A DNA stretch of 64,000 bases, taken from the NCBI GenBank assembly GCA_028571685.1, contig CM053158.1:59736001-59800000 (forward strand), in the 5' to 3' direction. Below are positions 34,101 through 43,552 of this stretch, one piece after another. A model generated the notes under the pieces. It did no database searches. It was given only the letters and a program-made list of their open reading frames with translations, and was not told where the DNA came from. Numbering within the stretch: position 1 is the stretch's first letter; every line of letters begins with the position of its first letter. This DNA is from Heterohyrax brucei. Lineage: Eukaryota > Chordata > Mammalia > Hyracoidea > Procaviidae. Position numbers and translations under genes: made by a program.

Positions 34101-37100
34101 TTCCATCTTAATCCAACATTGCAAAGATAGAGTAGCTGGGGCAGGGGGCAGGGGACCATGCTCTTAGGCGAAATCGAGGCCAATTGGCACAACTAGCATT
34201 TTGCTAAGAGAGCTCTCTGCACCCCACACTGGTGAGTGGTGTCTGGGGTCTTAAAAGCTGCCAAGCTGCCATCCGAGGACACAGCAAATGGTCCCAACTC
34301 AGCAGGAACGGATGCTCACCGAGGACCAAAATGACATGCGGTAAAGACAACCTAGAAGACAGAGAGACCCGCAAGAGTGGGTGCCTTCATTGACTTGGAA
34401 CCAGAAGAACTGGATGGTGCCTGGCCACCACCAGTGATAGCCACGATGGAGCTCACTAGGTTAAGTCTCACTGGCAACACAAGAATAAAAAGGGGTGCAT
34501 CCTGCGATCTCCACTAAAATACCTCAACTGATGGTCCAGCGGTTTCAGGGTTCCCCTGAGAGCATGGCCCCCGGCCCTGATGCTGCCCTTACCCCTATAT
34601 TATAACAAAGGTCCACTCTTTGGACAGGAATGGATTGGACTTGGCAATGCAGAGTGACCATATATTGGTTGCACTTTATGGTTCTATACATCTATAGGAT
34701 ATCATCCTGCTAACCTCTGGCTGGAGGAAGGAGAGTGGGTGGAGAGGAGCGGAAAGGAGGCTGTTGGGAGGATGAGACATGTATGGAGCAGAGAGGAATA
34801 GTGTGCTGTCACCGGACAGGGAGAGCAGTGGAAGCTGCATATAGGTGGGCATGTAAATTTATACAGGAATGTACATTTTCACTCAGTCATGTTAAATAAT
34901 AAAAAAAAAAAAGATGTGCTTGAATATCAAAAGTCAGCCCCACACAAAGAGACTGAGAAATGAAAGAAGCATGGTTGTTCCCAATGTTCCACCTCTGGGA
35001 TATGCAGAGATGTCAATGGGAACTTAATTCTTCCCAAATCCTTACAAACCCTTGTGCTAGAAGCATTATATGTGAATACACATTTGGGGAGAGATCAGAT
35101 GATAGATATTTTAAAGAAATATTGGTGGGGGCCATGTTTGAATGGCAAACTGATTTTATTCAACTCTCAACTTAAGTGGCTACCAATTTATACTAGCAAT
35201 GACTTACCGGTTTTCTCATTGGGTAGAAGCCTCCCTTTGTCATCAGGTTACTGCTTCTTTTGTGGCTAAGAAACTTCTTGAAAATAGTATCCCTCATCTT
35301 GGGAGCTCCAAAATTCCTTTGGAGTGACTGAGGTATCCTTTTTACTTGACAAATAATTAAAGAAATATGTACAAATGTCCCCACCTCTCAGAAACTTCAT
35401 TAAACTTATCTCCAATTATCTGATCTTACTGTATCCTTTTTACTTGACAAATAATTAAAGAAATATGTACAAATGTCCCCACCTCTCAGAAACTTCATTA
35501 AACTTATTTCCAATTATCTGATCTTACTGAAAGAATTAATGATACAATAAAAAACCAACTAGCCAAACTTTCCAAATCTTTACAATTGCGCTGGACAAAA
35601 GTACTACCTATAAAACCAAAACCCACTGCCGTTGAGTCAGTTACAACTCATAGCAACCCTACAGGTCAGAGTAGAACTGTCTCATAGAGTTTCCAAGGAG
35701 TGCCTGGAGGATCTGAACTGCTGACCTTTTGGTTAGCAGATGTAGCACTTAACCACTACACCACAAAGTTTTCCGAAGTGTTGCCTCTAGTTCTTTCAAA
35801 TTAGAGGACTACTCTATTTGGACTTCACAAATGGACCCTCATAAAATTATCACTGGTCAGCCAATGTCCTTCTCATACTGGGCAACTTTTCCTGAATCAA
35901 GTTTGATTCAGTCTGACTTGTTCCAGTATTGTAAATCCTTAATCCAATATTCTAAGGAATATTTTTAGTAAGTTAAAGAAGCTTTTGGTAATGAAAAGCA
36001 AGACAAGTCTAAATAACTTACTATTCAACCTGGAGTTTATGTTTATTGGGAAAAGTTTCCTTGTAGTGACTGATGAGTTACATGGAGTAGGTCTTGTTGT
36101 TGCAGGTGCTGTTGAATCAGGTTCGACTCATCGTGGTCCTATCTGCAACAGGGTGAAACACTGCCTGGTCCTGTGCCACGACCATAATCGTTATGCTTGA
36201 GTCCATTGTGGCAGCCACTGTGTCAGTCCATCTCATTGAAGGTCTTCCTCTTTTTTGCTGACCCTGTCCTTTACCAAAAGTCCTATCTTTTTTGTCATTA
36301 ATAACAGGGATTGTGCTTTAGCAGATTTTTATAATTGTCAGGATTCAGAGGTCCCAATTTGCATCTGTCTTAAGAAAAAATTGGAATTAGGAAGTTTGTC
36401 TATTTGTAATGACCTCACTGAAAAATGGCTTGAAGAAGCAAATTGGGCTATTCCTTTTACCTTTACTCAAACTAGAATGGGAGTAATACATGCCCCTTAT
36501 AGATACATGTTCCTGTATGGAGGATTAGACTATCTAGACAAAAATTCTGATGTTAGACCTTTTACTTGGACTTTACATCGTTAGATGGAGTACGAATGGC
36601 AAATGTACCTTAGGGACTCTGAGGTCCAACTAACCCTTCATTCTTATAATGAATATACAAAATATAATGAATATAATATACACATATATAATGAATATAA
36701 TGAATACACAAAACTCCTCTTCTGATCTCATACGGAAATCACTGAGTCTGATAAAAATCCTACATTAGAAATATCAGGAGGTAGACAGGTGCTATTCTGA
36801 GCCCTGCTACCAGTCCGTGGTATCCCTGAATTTGCAAGGTCTCTTTGAAACATATCAGCTACCATGGAAAAGATAACCAATGATGTTGCTGATGGAACGG
36901 TAGCTCAAAAAAAGTCTGTAACTCTGTGGTCAAACTGATGTAAGATAGTATCTCCTGATTTTATCTTGGCCTGGCAAGGAAGGGTCTGGGCCATTGCTAA
37001 TACCTCCTGCTACACACAGATAAATATATCAGGAGAGGTGGAAAAAGACATTAGACAGACATGCCATAGGCTACTTAGCTCCACGTACTTCCTGTGCCTG

Positions 37101-40100
37101 ATTGTCTCTTTCTTGATAACTTCAGTCAGCGACCTCAAGGAAAGAGATTTTGAATTGGCTCTGTTTTACTCACTGGTTTGTTGACACTTAACATACTTGT
37201 TGTTATTCTTGGAGTAATTAGACATAGGAAATGCTTTACAAATGTTAAAACTAAAAAATCTGATGCCATGACTATGAAAAAAATTATGTATATAGATCAA
37301 ACTATTTTTTTCAAATGACACTGAAATCAAGCCTTAAGCCAGCATCCTTGACCCTAATGTAGCTGTATTCTAACCCCAAACTTGATGAATGATCACGGAA
37401 GCAGGATATCTAGCCACAGCCTGGTGAAGAACCAGATGGTGCCCAACTCCTCAGTAGCAGAATCCAGAGTCTTAATAGCTCTGAATACTGTAAGAACCTA
37501 GACAGTGTCCAGTAACCCACGACCCAGAGTTTTACAGCTCAGAAGATTGAGTTACCAGCTGAGGAACAGCAGTCCATACAGAAGAAACATTCTTGAAAAG
37601 TGCAGTCAAAGAATTCCTACCAAAATACGTGATTAAAAGGAGAGAATGTCAAAGGTCTAAATTTGGGGGAGCCCGGTGAGGACAGATAGCTCAGATTTGG
37701 AAATAACTTACTGTCAGTCTTTGTACAGATCTCATCATGTAGCCAAGGAAATTCTTTTCTCTGTAGCTAAAGTGTATCATGCCAAACCGAGCGAAGAAAA
37801 TATATCAAAACCCTTTGGCTTGTGTAAGATGTTCTCCAAATAATTTCACCCTAAGTAAGTTAATCTTTACTCTCTGATCCCATAGAATCCATCATGTAAT
37901 TATCCTGTGATCACTCATGACTCTATTGCAAGCATACATATCACCAGGTAGTAGCTAATTAACAAAGCACACATATACTCTCTAAACTAATCACAGTGAA
38001 AGCTCACTTTGAGATGTCTGGCCTTCCACCACCTTACCTCACCCACCACCAACTAGAATACTGTTAGCTACTTCTCAAGGAATCTTAAAACAAACAGTTC
38101 CTCTGCAGCTTGTTCCTCAGGAGCTTGTTTCCAAGAAGGCTTCAAACAAACAGCTCAACTGTAAACCACAAATCCAGAATGCCCATATAGCCCTGATAAT
38201 TCAATCTCTTTTAAGCCCCCACTTATAATGATCTTGCCTTACACTGATCTAAGTTTGTAACTTCCAGTCAAAATTATGTACCTTGAGCTCTTTGTTCTTA
38301 TCCCATAAATATGTTTCTGCAGTTTTACCATTTTAGAGCTCTGACTTTCACTTTATGGAAACCAATGTTTGCCTGGCTGGAGCTGTTTCTACTTCCAAAT
38401 CTCTCTTGATTTTATTTTAAACAGAGTATGTGTTGTTACTCTACAGCAAAGTTCATGTATGCCTCCCCTTAACCAAAATGCTAGTTTCTAGCATCCTCTC
38501 TACCTTACTTCTAGACAAGTCCTGTGAGTTTCCTGGTGTATGCATAGAGGGGAGGGCAGGGGTTGCTTCTTGGGTCTTAAGACTTCTCACATACAAAGGT
38601 ACAACTTTGGCCTCACGAGACACAATTCAGCCAGTGATTTTTCCAGGGTAAAATACTGTTTTGGAATTCTACGCAGGCACCATCAATTTAGAGCAAGTAA
38701 GGAATTTCATGAAGGCAAAGAAAGGGGCAGAAGAAAGGCAGAGGTAAGAAACAGAGCCCTAGAGAGAATCAGAATGATGGAGAAAGAGCAGGAAGGGCCG
38801 AGACAGTTTGTGGGACCAGGCTGCCTGGGGAAGGCTGGCTGTCACAATTTTCCCATCCAGTCATTGTCTTCGATTAGCTCCCTCTCACAACTCCTCACTG
38901 GCAGCCCCTAATCAGTCTCCTAATCCTATGCTACAGGACAAGAGGCTGGGCTCTGGGAGAAGCAACACGGAGGCAGAGGCAGGTACCCAAGCAGGTAACT
39001 CTTGTAGTGAGGGTGTAGGTGGGGTCTGGGAAGCCACCACTCTAGGACTGGACAATGCAGAAGTCAAAAGCTTGGCTGTGCCACTATTAGAAGGATTCCC
39101 TAATCTTTCTGCATCTCAGCTTCCTCCTCTGTAAAGTGGAGGTGATATGGAAGGTGCTGCTTGCAAAGCTCAGTACTAACTGCCCTGGTTCTATTGGACA
39201 CAACTTGTGTGCAGGGGTCGGCGGGAGTTATGCAGGAAGCTTCTCTTGCTTGACTTGTGCAGGGAGCCTGGGATGAGGCAGCTGAGGGTGGGAAAGGGCA
39301 TTGGGGCAGAAGTGTGATTCCTGACCCAGGCAGAGGGTATGGGTCCAAATGGCATTACTCACGCTCCGTCCCCGTACACCTTGAGGGCACTGACGCAGTT
39401 CTTGGCCCAGCCCTGACTCTGGAGGAAGGGGCTGTCCTCTGTGAACTCCAGGCACTGGCCGGTGAAGTTGCAGCCCTCAAAGATTTCCAGGCGGAAGTGT
39501 TCCCCGTGCTCCAGGATCCAAGGAGGGCAAGAAGGAAAGAAGAAAAGTGTTCCTGAGTTCACCACCCCATAAAAAGACCAGCTATGGAGGAAAGAGCTGA
39601 GGACTGCCCAGAGCACTGAGTCTGGAATCCAGGACCACTCCAGCAGGGCTGGCCCTCAGCTGAGCTTCCTGTGGGCCAGGTGAATGCTCCCTCCACCCAC
39701 ACTTCCTACTGTTATTTCAAAGAAGAGGTGGTTTGGTGAATGAGTTCTATTACTTCAAAGAGTTTCAACCTGCCTGAACCAGTCCAATCTCTTTTTATAA
39801 ACAGAGTTTAAGAAGGCCAGGGTCAGTCATCAGCCCCTCAAAGGACTCCTTCTCATGCCCGGACCATACCAACAGGGTCCTCTACCCTTGACTCCTCTCT
39901 CTGAGCTGCATGCCATGGATAACGATAATCTTTAAAAACTACAACAAAACTTTTGATTAAAACATGAAGCCAAAACCCTCAAATAGTAGAGTCACTCTAG
40001 CTGAAATCCTGCTGGACTCTGCAGCATGGTTCACTTGGGTCAGGATCTGTCTTCCTTATGGAATTCCCCTGACATTGTCTTCAGAAGACAAAGGAAGGCT

Positions 40101-43100
40101 TCAGCACAAGCACCGGACACACCTGGACCCACACCTGCAGCAAAGCTGGCCTCAGGAGAGATCTCAGGAAAATAGCATTCACTATATATCCAGTATATTT
40201 TTCATGTAAATAGCATTATGCAAGACCTAGGGAAAACAAATTTAATTCCTTTTTCCAAATAGCCATGGCCTGGTGGAAACACGAACAAATAATTCTTATG
40301 ATCTGAGATGCCAAAGCCCTACTGGTTTTGCAATCAATTTAGAAAAGAGATGGGGTCCTATACAGACAAGCTTCTTCCAGGAATTCCGTAGACGATCACC
40401 AGAACGCCTTGGGCAGGGTGCAATGGGGAGCCTACTGTACATGTGTGGTGGGTGCTGCTCACCCCTGGACTCATGTCTGAGCCATTTCCCACCCCAAACA
40501 CCAGGAACTCCTGGCAGCTTAGTGCTTAAGACTTGGGGGAATTCAAGGAGCCCATTGTCCATATCCCACCAAGGGACAGCCAAGCACAAATAGTCCTCAG
40601 CCTTGGAAGGGCAAGCTGCATTTGCTCTATACACATATACACAGAGAAACACACAGAGACACACACAGAGACACACACACAGAGACACACACACGCACAC
40701 ACACACATATACAGGAACAAATCTGCAGAGGCAGCCCTAGTGTGGCTCCTCCAGGCCCCGCCTCCACAGTTTGTCCTTGCTGGCCTTCCCTACTTGAGTT
40801 TCTCCCGAAAGTCACTCCAAGGTGAGAGCACAGATGACCTTTTAGAAGTGCTACAAAATTACCTGCAAGAAGTGATGCCCTAGGCCCACATCAGCCTTAA
40901 TTTAGTATATGTTTTACTTTTCTTCCCCTCGTCTGGTTGCAAATTCAAGCTTGTATAATAACATTTCAATGGGAAATTTAGTCAAATTTTTGGATCAGAA
41001 ATTTAAAATGATTTTATGACATATGCATGAAAACTTGATTGAAAATTGGCTTATTGGGCAAATTTTGGTCACTTGGCAGGTCCTTGATGAATGGACATAG
41101 GAAAGATATCACTTGGTGGGTGACATGTTCTAGAAGGTGTGGCCATGTAAAGGCTAGGAATGGAAGTCACGAAAACAGGCTCATAAGCATGAAGGTCCCC
41201 TCTGAAGACTCTCCAACAAGGTCCCTAACATTTTGGCCACACACTATCTCTAATCCAGAACATGGCTGAGTTTGGGAAGAGTTATCTCTTAAAAAGACCT
41301 TACAGCCAAGAGAGCCACACTCCTCTGGTCTTTTGTTGCATGTCTGACCAGACCCGACCACACCCTCCTCCCCAGTCATTCCAGCAGGAAGCTCCCAAGG
41401 TGAATGGCCCACTCACCATTCCTACAGGCCGACAGGAGCCCATGTGGTCATTGTGGCCATTCCAGCGGAAGAAATCAGGGTAGTCGCCGTGCTCCAAGAT
41501 GAACTGCTGGCCCCGGAAGTCGGGGTGCTCAAAACAAACCCAGGCTCCGCTCTCCACACGGATGGAGTTCACTCGATTCATAAAGCCTCGGTCCTGGAGG
41601 TTGTCACAGTCCCCGAAAACCTCCAACTTCCACCCTGTGAAGTGTTTGCCCTCATAGAGAGTGATCTGGAAGGTCAGATTAGTAGGTACTGGGTCAGAGG
41701 CTTTTTCTTCTTTCATTTGGGGAAAACTCTAGTCCCCAGGACACCAAGACCCAGTTCTGCTGCATATCTTAGGGCTCAACCAAGATTTGCTGGTTGGGTG
41801 AAAGAGCAAATAAACAGACTTTTCTTTGTCTGGTGGGCTGCTGTCAGACCCAGCACCCCTAGCCCTTCCCAGTAGTTCTCAACTGAGCAGCAAAACTCAG
41901 TAAATATTTGAACACAGAGATTCCCCCTTTGTCTATGGGTCATTTGAAAACAAATTCTTTTCAAATTTCCACTGCATTTAAAATATTTTGTTTCTTGTTA
42001 AAACACAATATCTGTAATGACATTAAAGAAAATGCTTTCAAAGAAAACACTTTACCCACAACCACACCATTATAACCCCAGATTTATTTTCCAGAAAGCA
42101 AATTTCTGGAGTTGAGCCTGCTGAACTGACTCTATTCCAGGCCTGAGCATGGGATTTATGTTCTCAGAAGGGGCCTCTATAGTTGCATTCTGTTCCTTTC
42201 GGTCCCAGAGTGTGTCATATCTGGAACTATGTATAGCCACAGTGCCTCGGAGCTATGTGGCACTGTCGATCTTTGTCAGGAAGCGAAAGTGTGTGAAATC
42301 ATAACAGCCCCCAAACTCACTTCCTGCTGTGGTACCTGGAATTTTTACCTTTATGCTCTCTTTAGGTTTCAAGACTTGTAGTGCTAGAAGCAAGGGACTG
42401 TGAAGTGCCAATAATGTTACCTAAAAACCTAGAACACACCCTAGTCCTTTGCAATATCAACAATATTTCCAGTTTTGCTCCCAGTAGGAGGCCTCAGAAT
42501 CGTTTATTTTCAGGCCTGGTGGAGCCACGCATGACTGTGAACTTGGGCTATTGAAACATTAGTGCCAGTGGAAACTTTAAGAGGCAAAGCAGATTTCCTC
42601 TGCCATGCAGCTCTGCAGCCCTGGGTGCAGGGGAAGGAGGCAGTGACTCAGCACCCAGCCCACTGTGAGCACAGCAGGTCATCATTGTTGAGGCTGCTGG
42701 GGCAGTCAGTAGTTACTGAAGCATGACCCAGCCTGTCCCAACTGACACAGCCCCTTGAATGTGGCTTATCTAGTGAGCTAGGGAGGGAAACTAGAGAAGT
42801 AACAAGTCACCTTTGGGGTTCAAACACCCTCCCAGCAAGGTCTCAGCATGCAGAGACCCTGGCACCACAATTAGAAAATACTTCCAGCTCAACATTTCAC
42901 AGAGAGCCAGCCCACATTTAGAGCACCCTCAGGCAAAGAAGACAGAACGGGGCCTCAGGGTTCAGAGCCAGTCCAGGCTCCCTCACCCCACCAAGTCCCT
43001 AGTATCCCATCACCCTCCCCACTCCAAACTTGAGCCTGGCCTGGTATTTGTTAGGAAAAGGAAGGAGTAAGGACATGGAGAGGGCAGGTGACTAGACACG

Positions 43101-43487
43101 TGGCTCCATTCAATCTGGAAATTTTGCTAACTTTGCATATGATCATAGACTAGAGAGCATCGAGTGACTGTTTCCCCTCAATTCCCTGCATAAAAGTGGT
43201 GATGGGGGCCAGGGCGACTTGCACAGTCAGCCACTCAAAAACCAACCCCCCTGCTGTTGAGTCGGGTCCCAATCGTAGGGACCCTAGGGGTCAGAATAGA
43301 ACTGCCCTACAGAGTTTCCCAGGAGCGCCTGGCCAATGCGAACTGCCGATCTTTCGGTTAGCAGACGTAGCACTTGGCCCTCCACACCACCAGGGTTTCC
43401 GCACGGTCGGCCAGTGCCCCATTTCGGCTCCTGCGCGGCCCCCGAAGCCCCCCCAGACACACTCACCTTACCGGAGCGCTGTGCCAT
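25060..43487 (-). CDS. CRYGN: Gamma-N crystallin, complete four-exon gene
   Basis: The coding parts join as 43487-43467, 41665-41417, 39508-39363 and 25195-25060, giving 183 residues and a TAG stop. Every intron has GT and AG ends; intron phases are 0, 0 and 2. The protein starts MAQRSGK and then has four Greek-key motifs, roughly residues 8-47, 48-90, 91-139 and 140-183. This matches the known two-domain beta/gamma-crystallin fold and the usual length of gamma-N. From family knowledge, gamma-N is a lens structural protein whose gene is intermediate between beta (one motif per exon) and gamma (two motifs per exon). Here exon 2 carries two motifs and exons 3 and 4 one each, exactly that plan. 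Nothing in the frame is broken. Intron 3 is inflated to 14.2 kb by an antisense endogenous retrovirus. The symbol rests on recognised sequence; I am very sure of the family and confident of the orthologue. Confidence 0.96.
25196..26844. other. CRYGN intron 3, exon-4 side
   Basis: Unique intronic sequence between exon 4 and the provirus. A 182-residue open stretch on the plus strand (25665-26213) has low-complexity Gly/Trp/Ser content, no known domain, and lies antisense in the intron; I read it as chance. Confidence 0.55.
26845..27662 (+). repeat. 5' LTR of the intronic retrovirus
   Basis: About 818 bases starting TGAAAGG and ending in ATGACA, aligned with 37647-38445. It keeps an AATAAA at 27609-27614 near the end of the LTR, which the 3' LTR has lost. 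The start is placed by comparison with the 3' LTR, whose start is fixed by the polypurine tract. Confidence 0.8.
27663..29370 (+). pseudogene. Retroviral gag remnant
   Basis: Between the 5' LTR and the pol relic. Long reading frames are absent. The best relic is a basic, Gln/Arg-rich tract at about 29100-29220 followed by a zinc-knuckle-like segment at 29257-29283 that keeps the first two cysteines and the histidine but not the last cysteine. This is how a single-finger nucleocapsid end would look after decay. No clear primer-binding site was identified downstream of the LTR. Confidence 0.55.
29820..29983 (-). mobile_element. AfroSINE
   Basis: Antisense SINE copy, CACTGCCATCAAGTTGATTC to GCCACCAGGGTTTT, inserted in retroviral pro/pol. 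Flanked by CCAATATCTCTTAA / CCAATATCCCTTAA (29806-29819, 29984-29997), one mismatch. Confidence 0.9.
30283..30330 (+). mobile_element. Very short SINE 3' tail fragment
   Basis: GTGAGTCAGAATCGACTTGA and the following GGCAA match only the last 40 or so bases of the AfroSINE, with partially similar CA-rich flanks (CTGCACACCCA, GTGCACCCA). It appears to be an extremely 5'-truncated insertion inside retroviral pol. Confidence 0.55.
30501..32440 (-). mobile_element. RTE LINE with inverted 5' part (twin priming)
   Basis: 30501-31965 is RTE sequence on the minus strand, 3' end at the left, with reverse-transcriptase and C-terminal fragments. From about 31966 to 32440 the sequence is again RTE but on the plus strand, matching the reverse complement of 16435-16920 in another copy. 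The two parts meet at nearly adjacent consensus points with a small loss. A 5' inversion of this kind is the known outcome of twin-primed reverse transcription in LINEs. It interrupts retroviral pol, so it is younger than the provirus. Confidence 0.8.
32471..32628 (-). mobile_element. AfroSINE
   Basis: Antisense copy between the RTE 5' part and resumed pol; it ends with the usual tRNA-like head (reverse of GGT AGTGG region). Confidence 0.85.
32633..34031 (+). pseudogene. Retroviral pol remnant, RT thumb to RNase H part
   Basis: After the RTE and a SINE, pol-like sequence resumes. Segments at about 32690-32790, 32800-32900 and 32960-33060 resemble the distal reverse transcriptase of class I elements in shifting frames, and the stretch to about 33600 is consistent with decayed RNase H. 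Beyond 33660 I cannot assign residues. It is cut by an L1 insertion at 34047. Confidence 0.6.
34047..34908 (+). mobile_element. 5'-truncated L1 3' UTR insertion
   Basis: 862 bases of L1 3' UTR ending in an A-rich tail, inserted into the retrovirus. It is flanked by an exact 15-base target duplication, AAAAGATGTGCTTGA, at 34032-34046 and 34909-34923. The same 3' UTR family occurs at 49976-50952, 53318-54182, 4655-5200, 57386-58280 and 60649-61600. The perfect duplication indicates a fairly recent event. Confidence 0.9.
35333..35528. repeat. 98-bp near-perfect tandem duplication
   Basis: Two adjacent 98-base copies starting GTATCCTTTTTACTTGAC, with one clear mismatch (TATCTCC versus TATTTCC). 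The surrounding provirus is much more decayed, so the duplication is much younger than the provirus. Confidence 0.92.
35612..35774 (-). mobile_element. AfroSINE
   Basis: Antisense copy (CACTGCCGTTGAGTCAGTTA to CCACAAAGTTTTCC) splitting the integrase remnant. Confidence 0.88.
36097..36275 (-). mobile_element. RTE 3' end fragment
   Basis: About 180 bases matching the 3' ends of the RTE copies at 1312, 17636 and 30501 (gtgctgttgaatcaggttcg and following). A 5'-truncated insertion at the pol/env junction of the provirus. Confidence 0.75.
36276..37634 (+). pseudogene. Retroviral env remnant and 3' leader
   Basis: Broken frames by position and content. One 109-residue open stretch covers 36255-36584. 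An AT-rich tandem tract (AATATAATG units) lies at 36650-36715. A hydrophobic, Leu/Ile/Val-rich stretch followed by Arg/His/Arg/Lys at about 37150-37245 looks like a transmembrane anchor and cytoplasmic start. Assignment rests mainly on location between pol and the polypurine tract. Confidence 0.5.
37635..37646 (+). other. Retroviral polypurine tract
   Basis: AAAAGGAGAGAA directly before the TG that begins the 3' LTR. This is the expected position and composition for the plus-strand primer tract, and it fixes the LTR boundary. Confidence 0.75.
37647..38445 (+). repeat. 3' LTR of the intronic retrovirus
   Basis: About 799 bases, TGTCAAAGG to CTCTACA, matching the 5' LTR. The segment that reads TTTCAATAAATCTC in the 5' LTR reads TTCCAAATCTC here, so the canonical poly(A) signal is gone. 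Confidence 0.82.
38446..39362. other. CRYGN intron 3, exon-3 side
   Basis: Unique intron sequence with a possible MIR remnant at about 39075-39165. Nothing else recognised. Confidence 0.5.
39363..39508 (-). CDS. CRYGN: CRYGN exon 3, Greek key 3
   Basis: 146 bases coding HGEHFRLEIFEGCNFTG through KVYGDG plus the first two bases of an alanine codon. The acceptor reads GGAG before CAC and the donor is GTGAGT at 39362-39357. The intron is phase 2; joining to exon 4 completes GCG (Ala139). This is the first motif of the C-terminal domain, carried on its own exon as in beta-crystallins. Intron 2 (39509-41416) is 1908 bases. Confidence 0.95.
39509..41416. other. CRYGN intron 2 with a simple repeat
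   Basis: Mostly unique. A CA/ACAGAG-rich simple repeat at 40628-40714 produces artificial Thr/His-rich and Cys/Val-rich open frames on both strands. No exon seen besides the flanking ones. Confidence 0.6.
40628..40714. repeat. (CA)n / ACACAGAG simple repeat
   Basis: Alternating ACAC and ACAGAG units over about 87 bases within intron 2; a likely polymorphic microsatellite. Confidence 0.9.
41417..41665 (-). CDS. CRYGN: CRYGN exon 2, Greek keys 1 and 2
   Basis: 249 bases, 83 codons, from ITLYEGKHF to RPVGM. It codes the whole N-terminal domain. The first motif has the crystallin ITLYEG start and an FTG turn. The second starts AWVCFEHPDFRGQQF and contains EHGDYPDFFRW, a typical gamma-crystallin signature. 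The acceptor is a pyrimidine-rich tract ending CAG; the donor is GTGAGT directly after the final ATG codon. Both flanking introns are phase 0. Confidence 0.96.
41666..43466. other. CRYGN intron 1
   Basis: 1801 bases, mostly unique, with an AfroSINE near the exon 1 donor. No alternative first exon was recognised. Confidence 0.6.
43237..43400 (-). mobile_element. AfroSINE beside CRYGN exon 1
   Basis: Same strand as the gene, head at the right. Flanked by GCACAGTCAGCCA / GCACGGTCGGCCA (43221-43233, 43401-43413). Its head end is 66 bases from the exon 1 donor. Confidence 0.9.
43467..43487 (-). CDS. CRYGN: CRYGN coding exon 1
   Basis: Seven codons, MAQRSGK, starting at an ATG in good Kozak context (ACC before it, G after it). 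The exon ends AAG and is followed by GTGAGT at 43466-43461, giving a phase 0 intron of 1801 bases. A tiny first coding exon holding only the N-terminal extension is normal for gamma-type crystallin genes. The ATG is the only one between the TATA-like box and the splice donor. Confidence 0.95.
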
Positions 43488-43515
43488 GGTGCGCCCGCCC
43501 GCGGGTTAGCTCCCG

Positions 43516-43522
43516 TTTTTAT
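43516..43522 (-). promoter_or_regulatory. CRYGN: TATA-like box of CRYGN
   Basis: ATAAAAA on the minus strand, 29-35 bases upstream of the CRYGN start codon and the only TATA-like motif close by. If the start site is the usual 25-30 bases downstream, the 5' leader would be only a few bases. Beta/gamma-crystallin genes typically use TATA promoters. The motif is seen; the transcription start is inferred. Confidence 0.6.
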
Positions 43523-43533
43523 GGGGCCGGCTC

Positions 43534-43550
43534 TGCTGACGCTGCCTTTG
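43534..43550 (-). promoter_or_regulatory. CRYGN: Candidate MAF half-site next to SOX-like site
   Basis: On the minus strand GTCAGCA (43540-43534) matches half of a MAF recognition element, and CTCAAAGG (43552-43545) matches a SOX core. Both sit within 35 bases upstream of the TATA-like box. Known gamma-crystallin promoters are activated in lens fibre cells by L-MAF/c-MAF and SOX1/2 at adjacent proximal sites, so position and pairing fit. These are short motifs, so the call is tentative. Confidence 0.45.
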
Positions 43551-43552
43551 AG

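Larger units (their letters stand above)
34924..35960 (+). pseudogene. Retroviral integrase remnant with tandem duplication
   Basis: 34950-35140 resembles the zinc-binding N-terminal part of integrase; 35280-35610 and 35775-35960 resemble the catalytic and C-terminal parts. It is split by an AfroSINE and disrupted by a 98-base tandem duplication (35333-35430, 35431-35528). Stops and frameshifts occur throughout. Confidence 0.6.
26845..38445 (+). mobile_element. Defective class I endogenous retrovirus in CRYGN intron 3
   Basis: A provirus-like unit: LTR (26845-27662), gag, pol and env remnants, polypurine tract, LTR (37647-38445). The two LTRs align along their length but differ at many sites and by several indels, by eye on the order of 10-15 percent, so the insertion is old. 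Pol relics resemble the gammaretrovirus-like class I group, and the nucleocapsid zinc finger is single. All frames carry stops and later insertions. It lies antisense to CRYGN, the orientation usually tolerated inside introns. Target duplications are not clear, so the outer ends are accurate only to a few bases. I cannot name the family. Confidence 0.85.

Noticed and set aside
40296..40883. Cys/Val-rich and Thr/His-rich open frames
   Set aside because: They are translations of the CA/ACAGAG simple repeat on the two strands.
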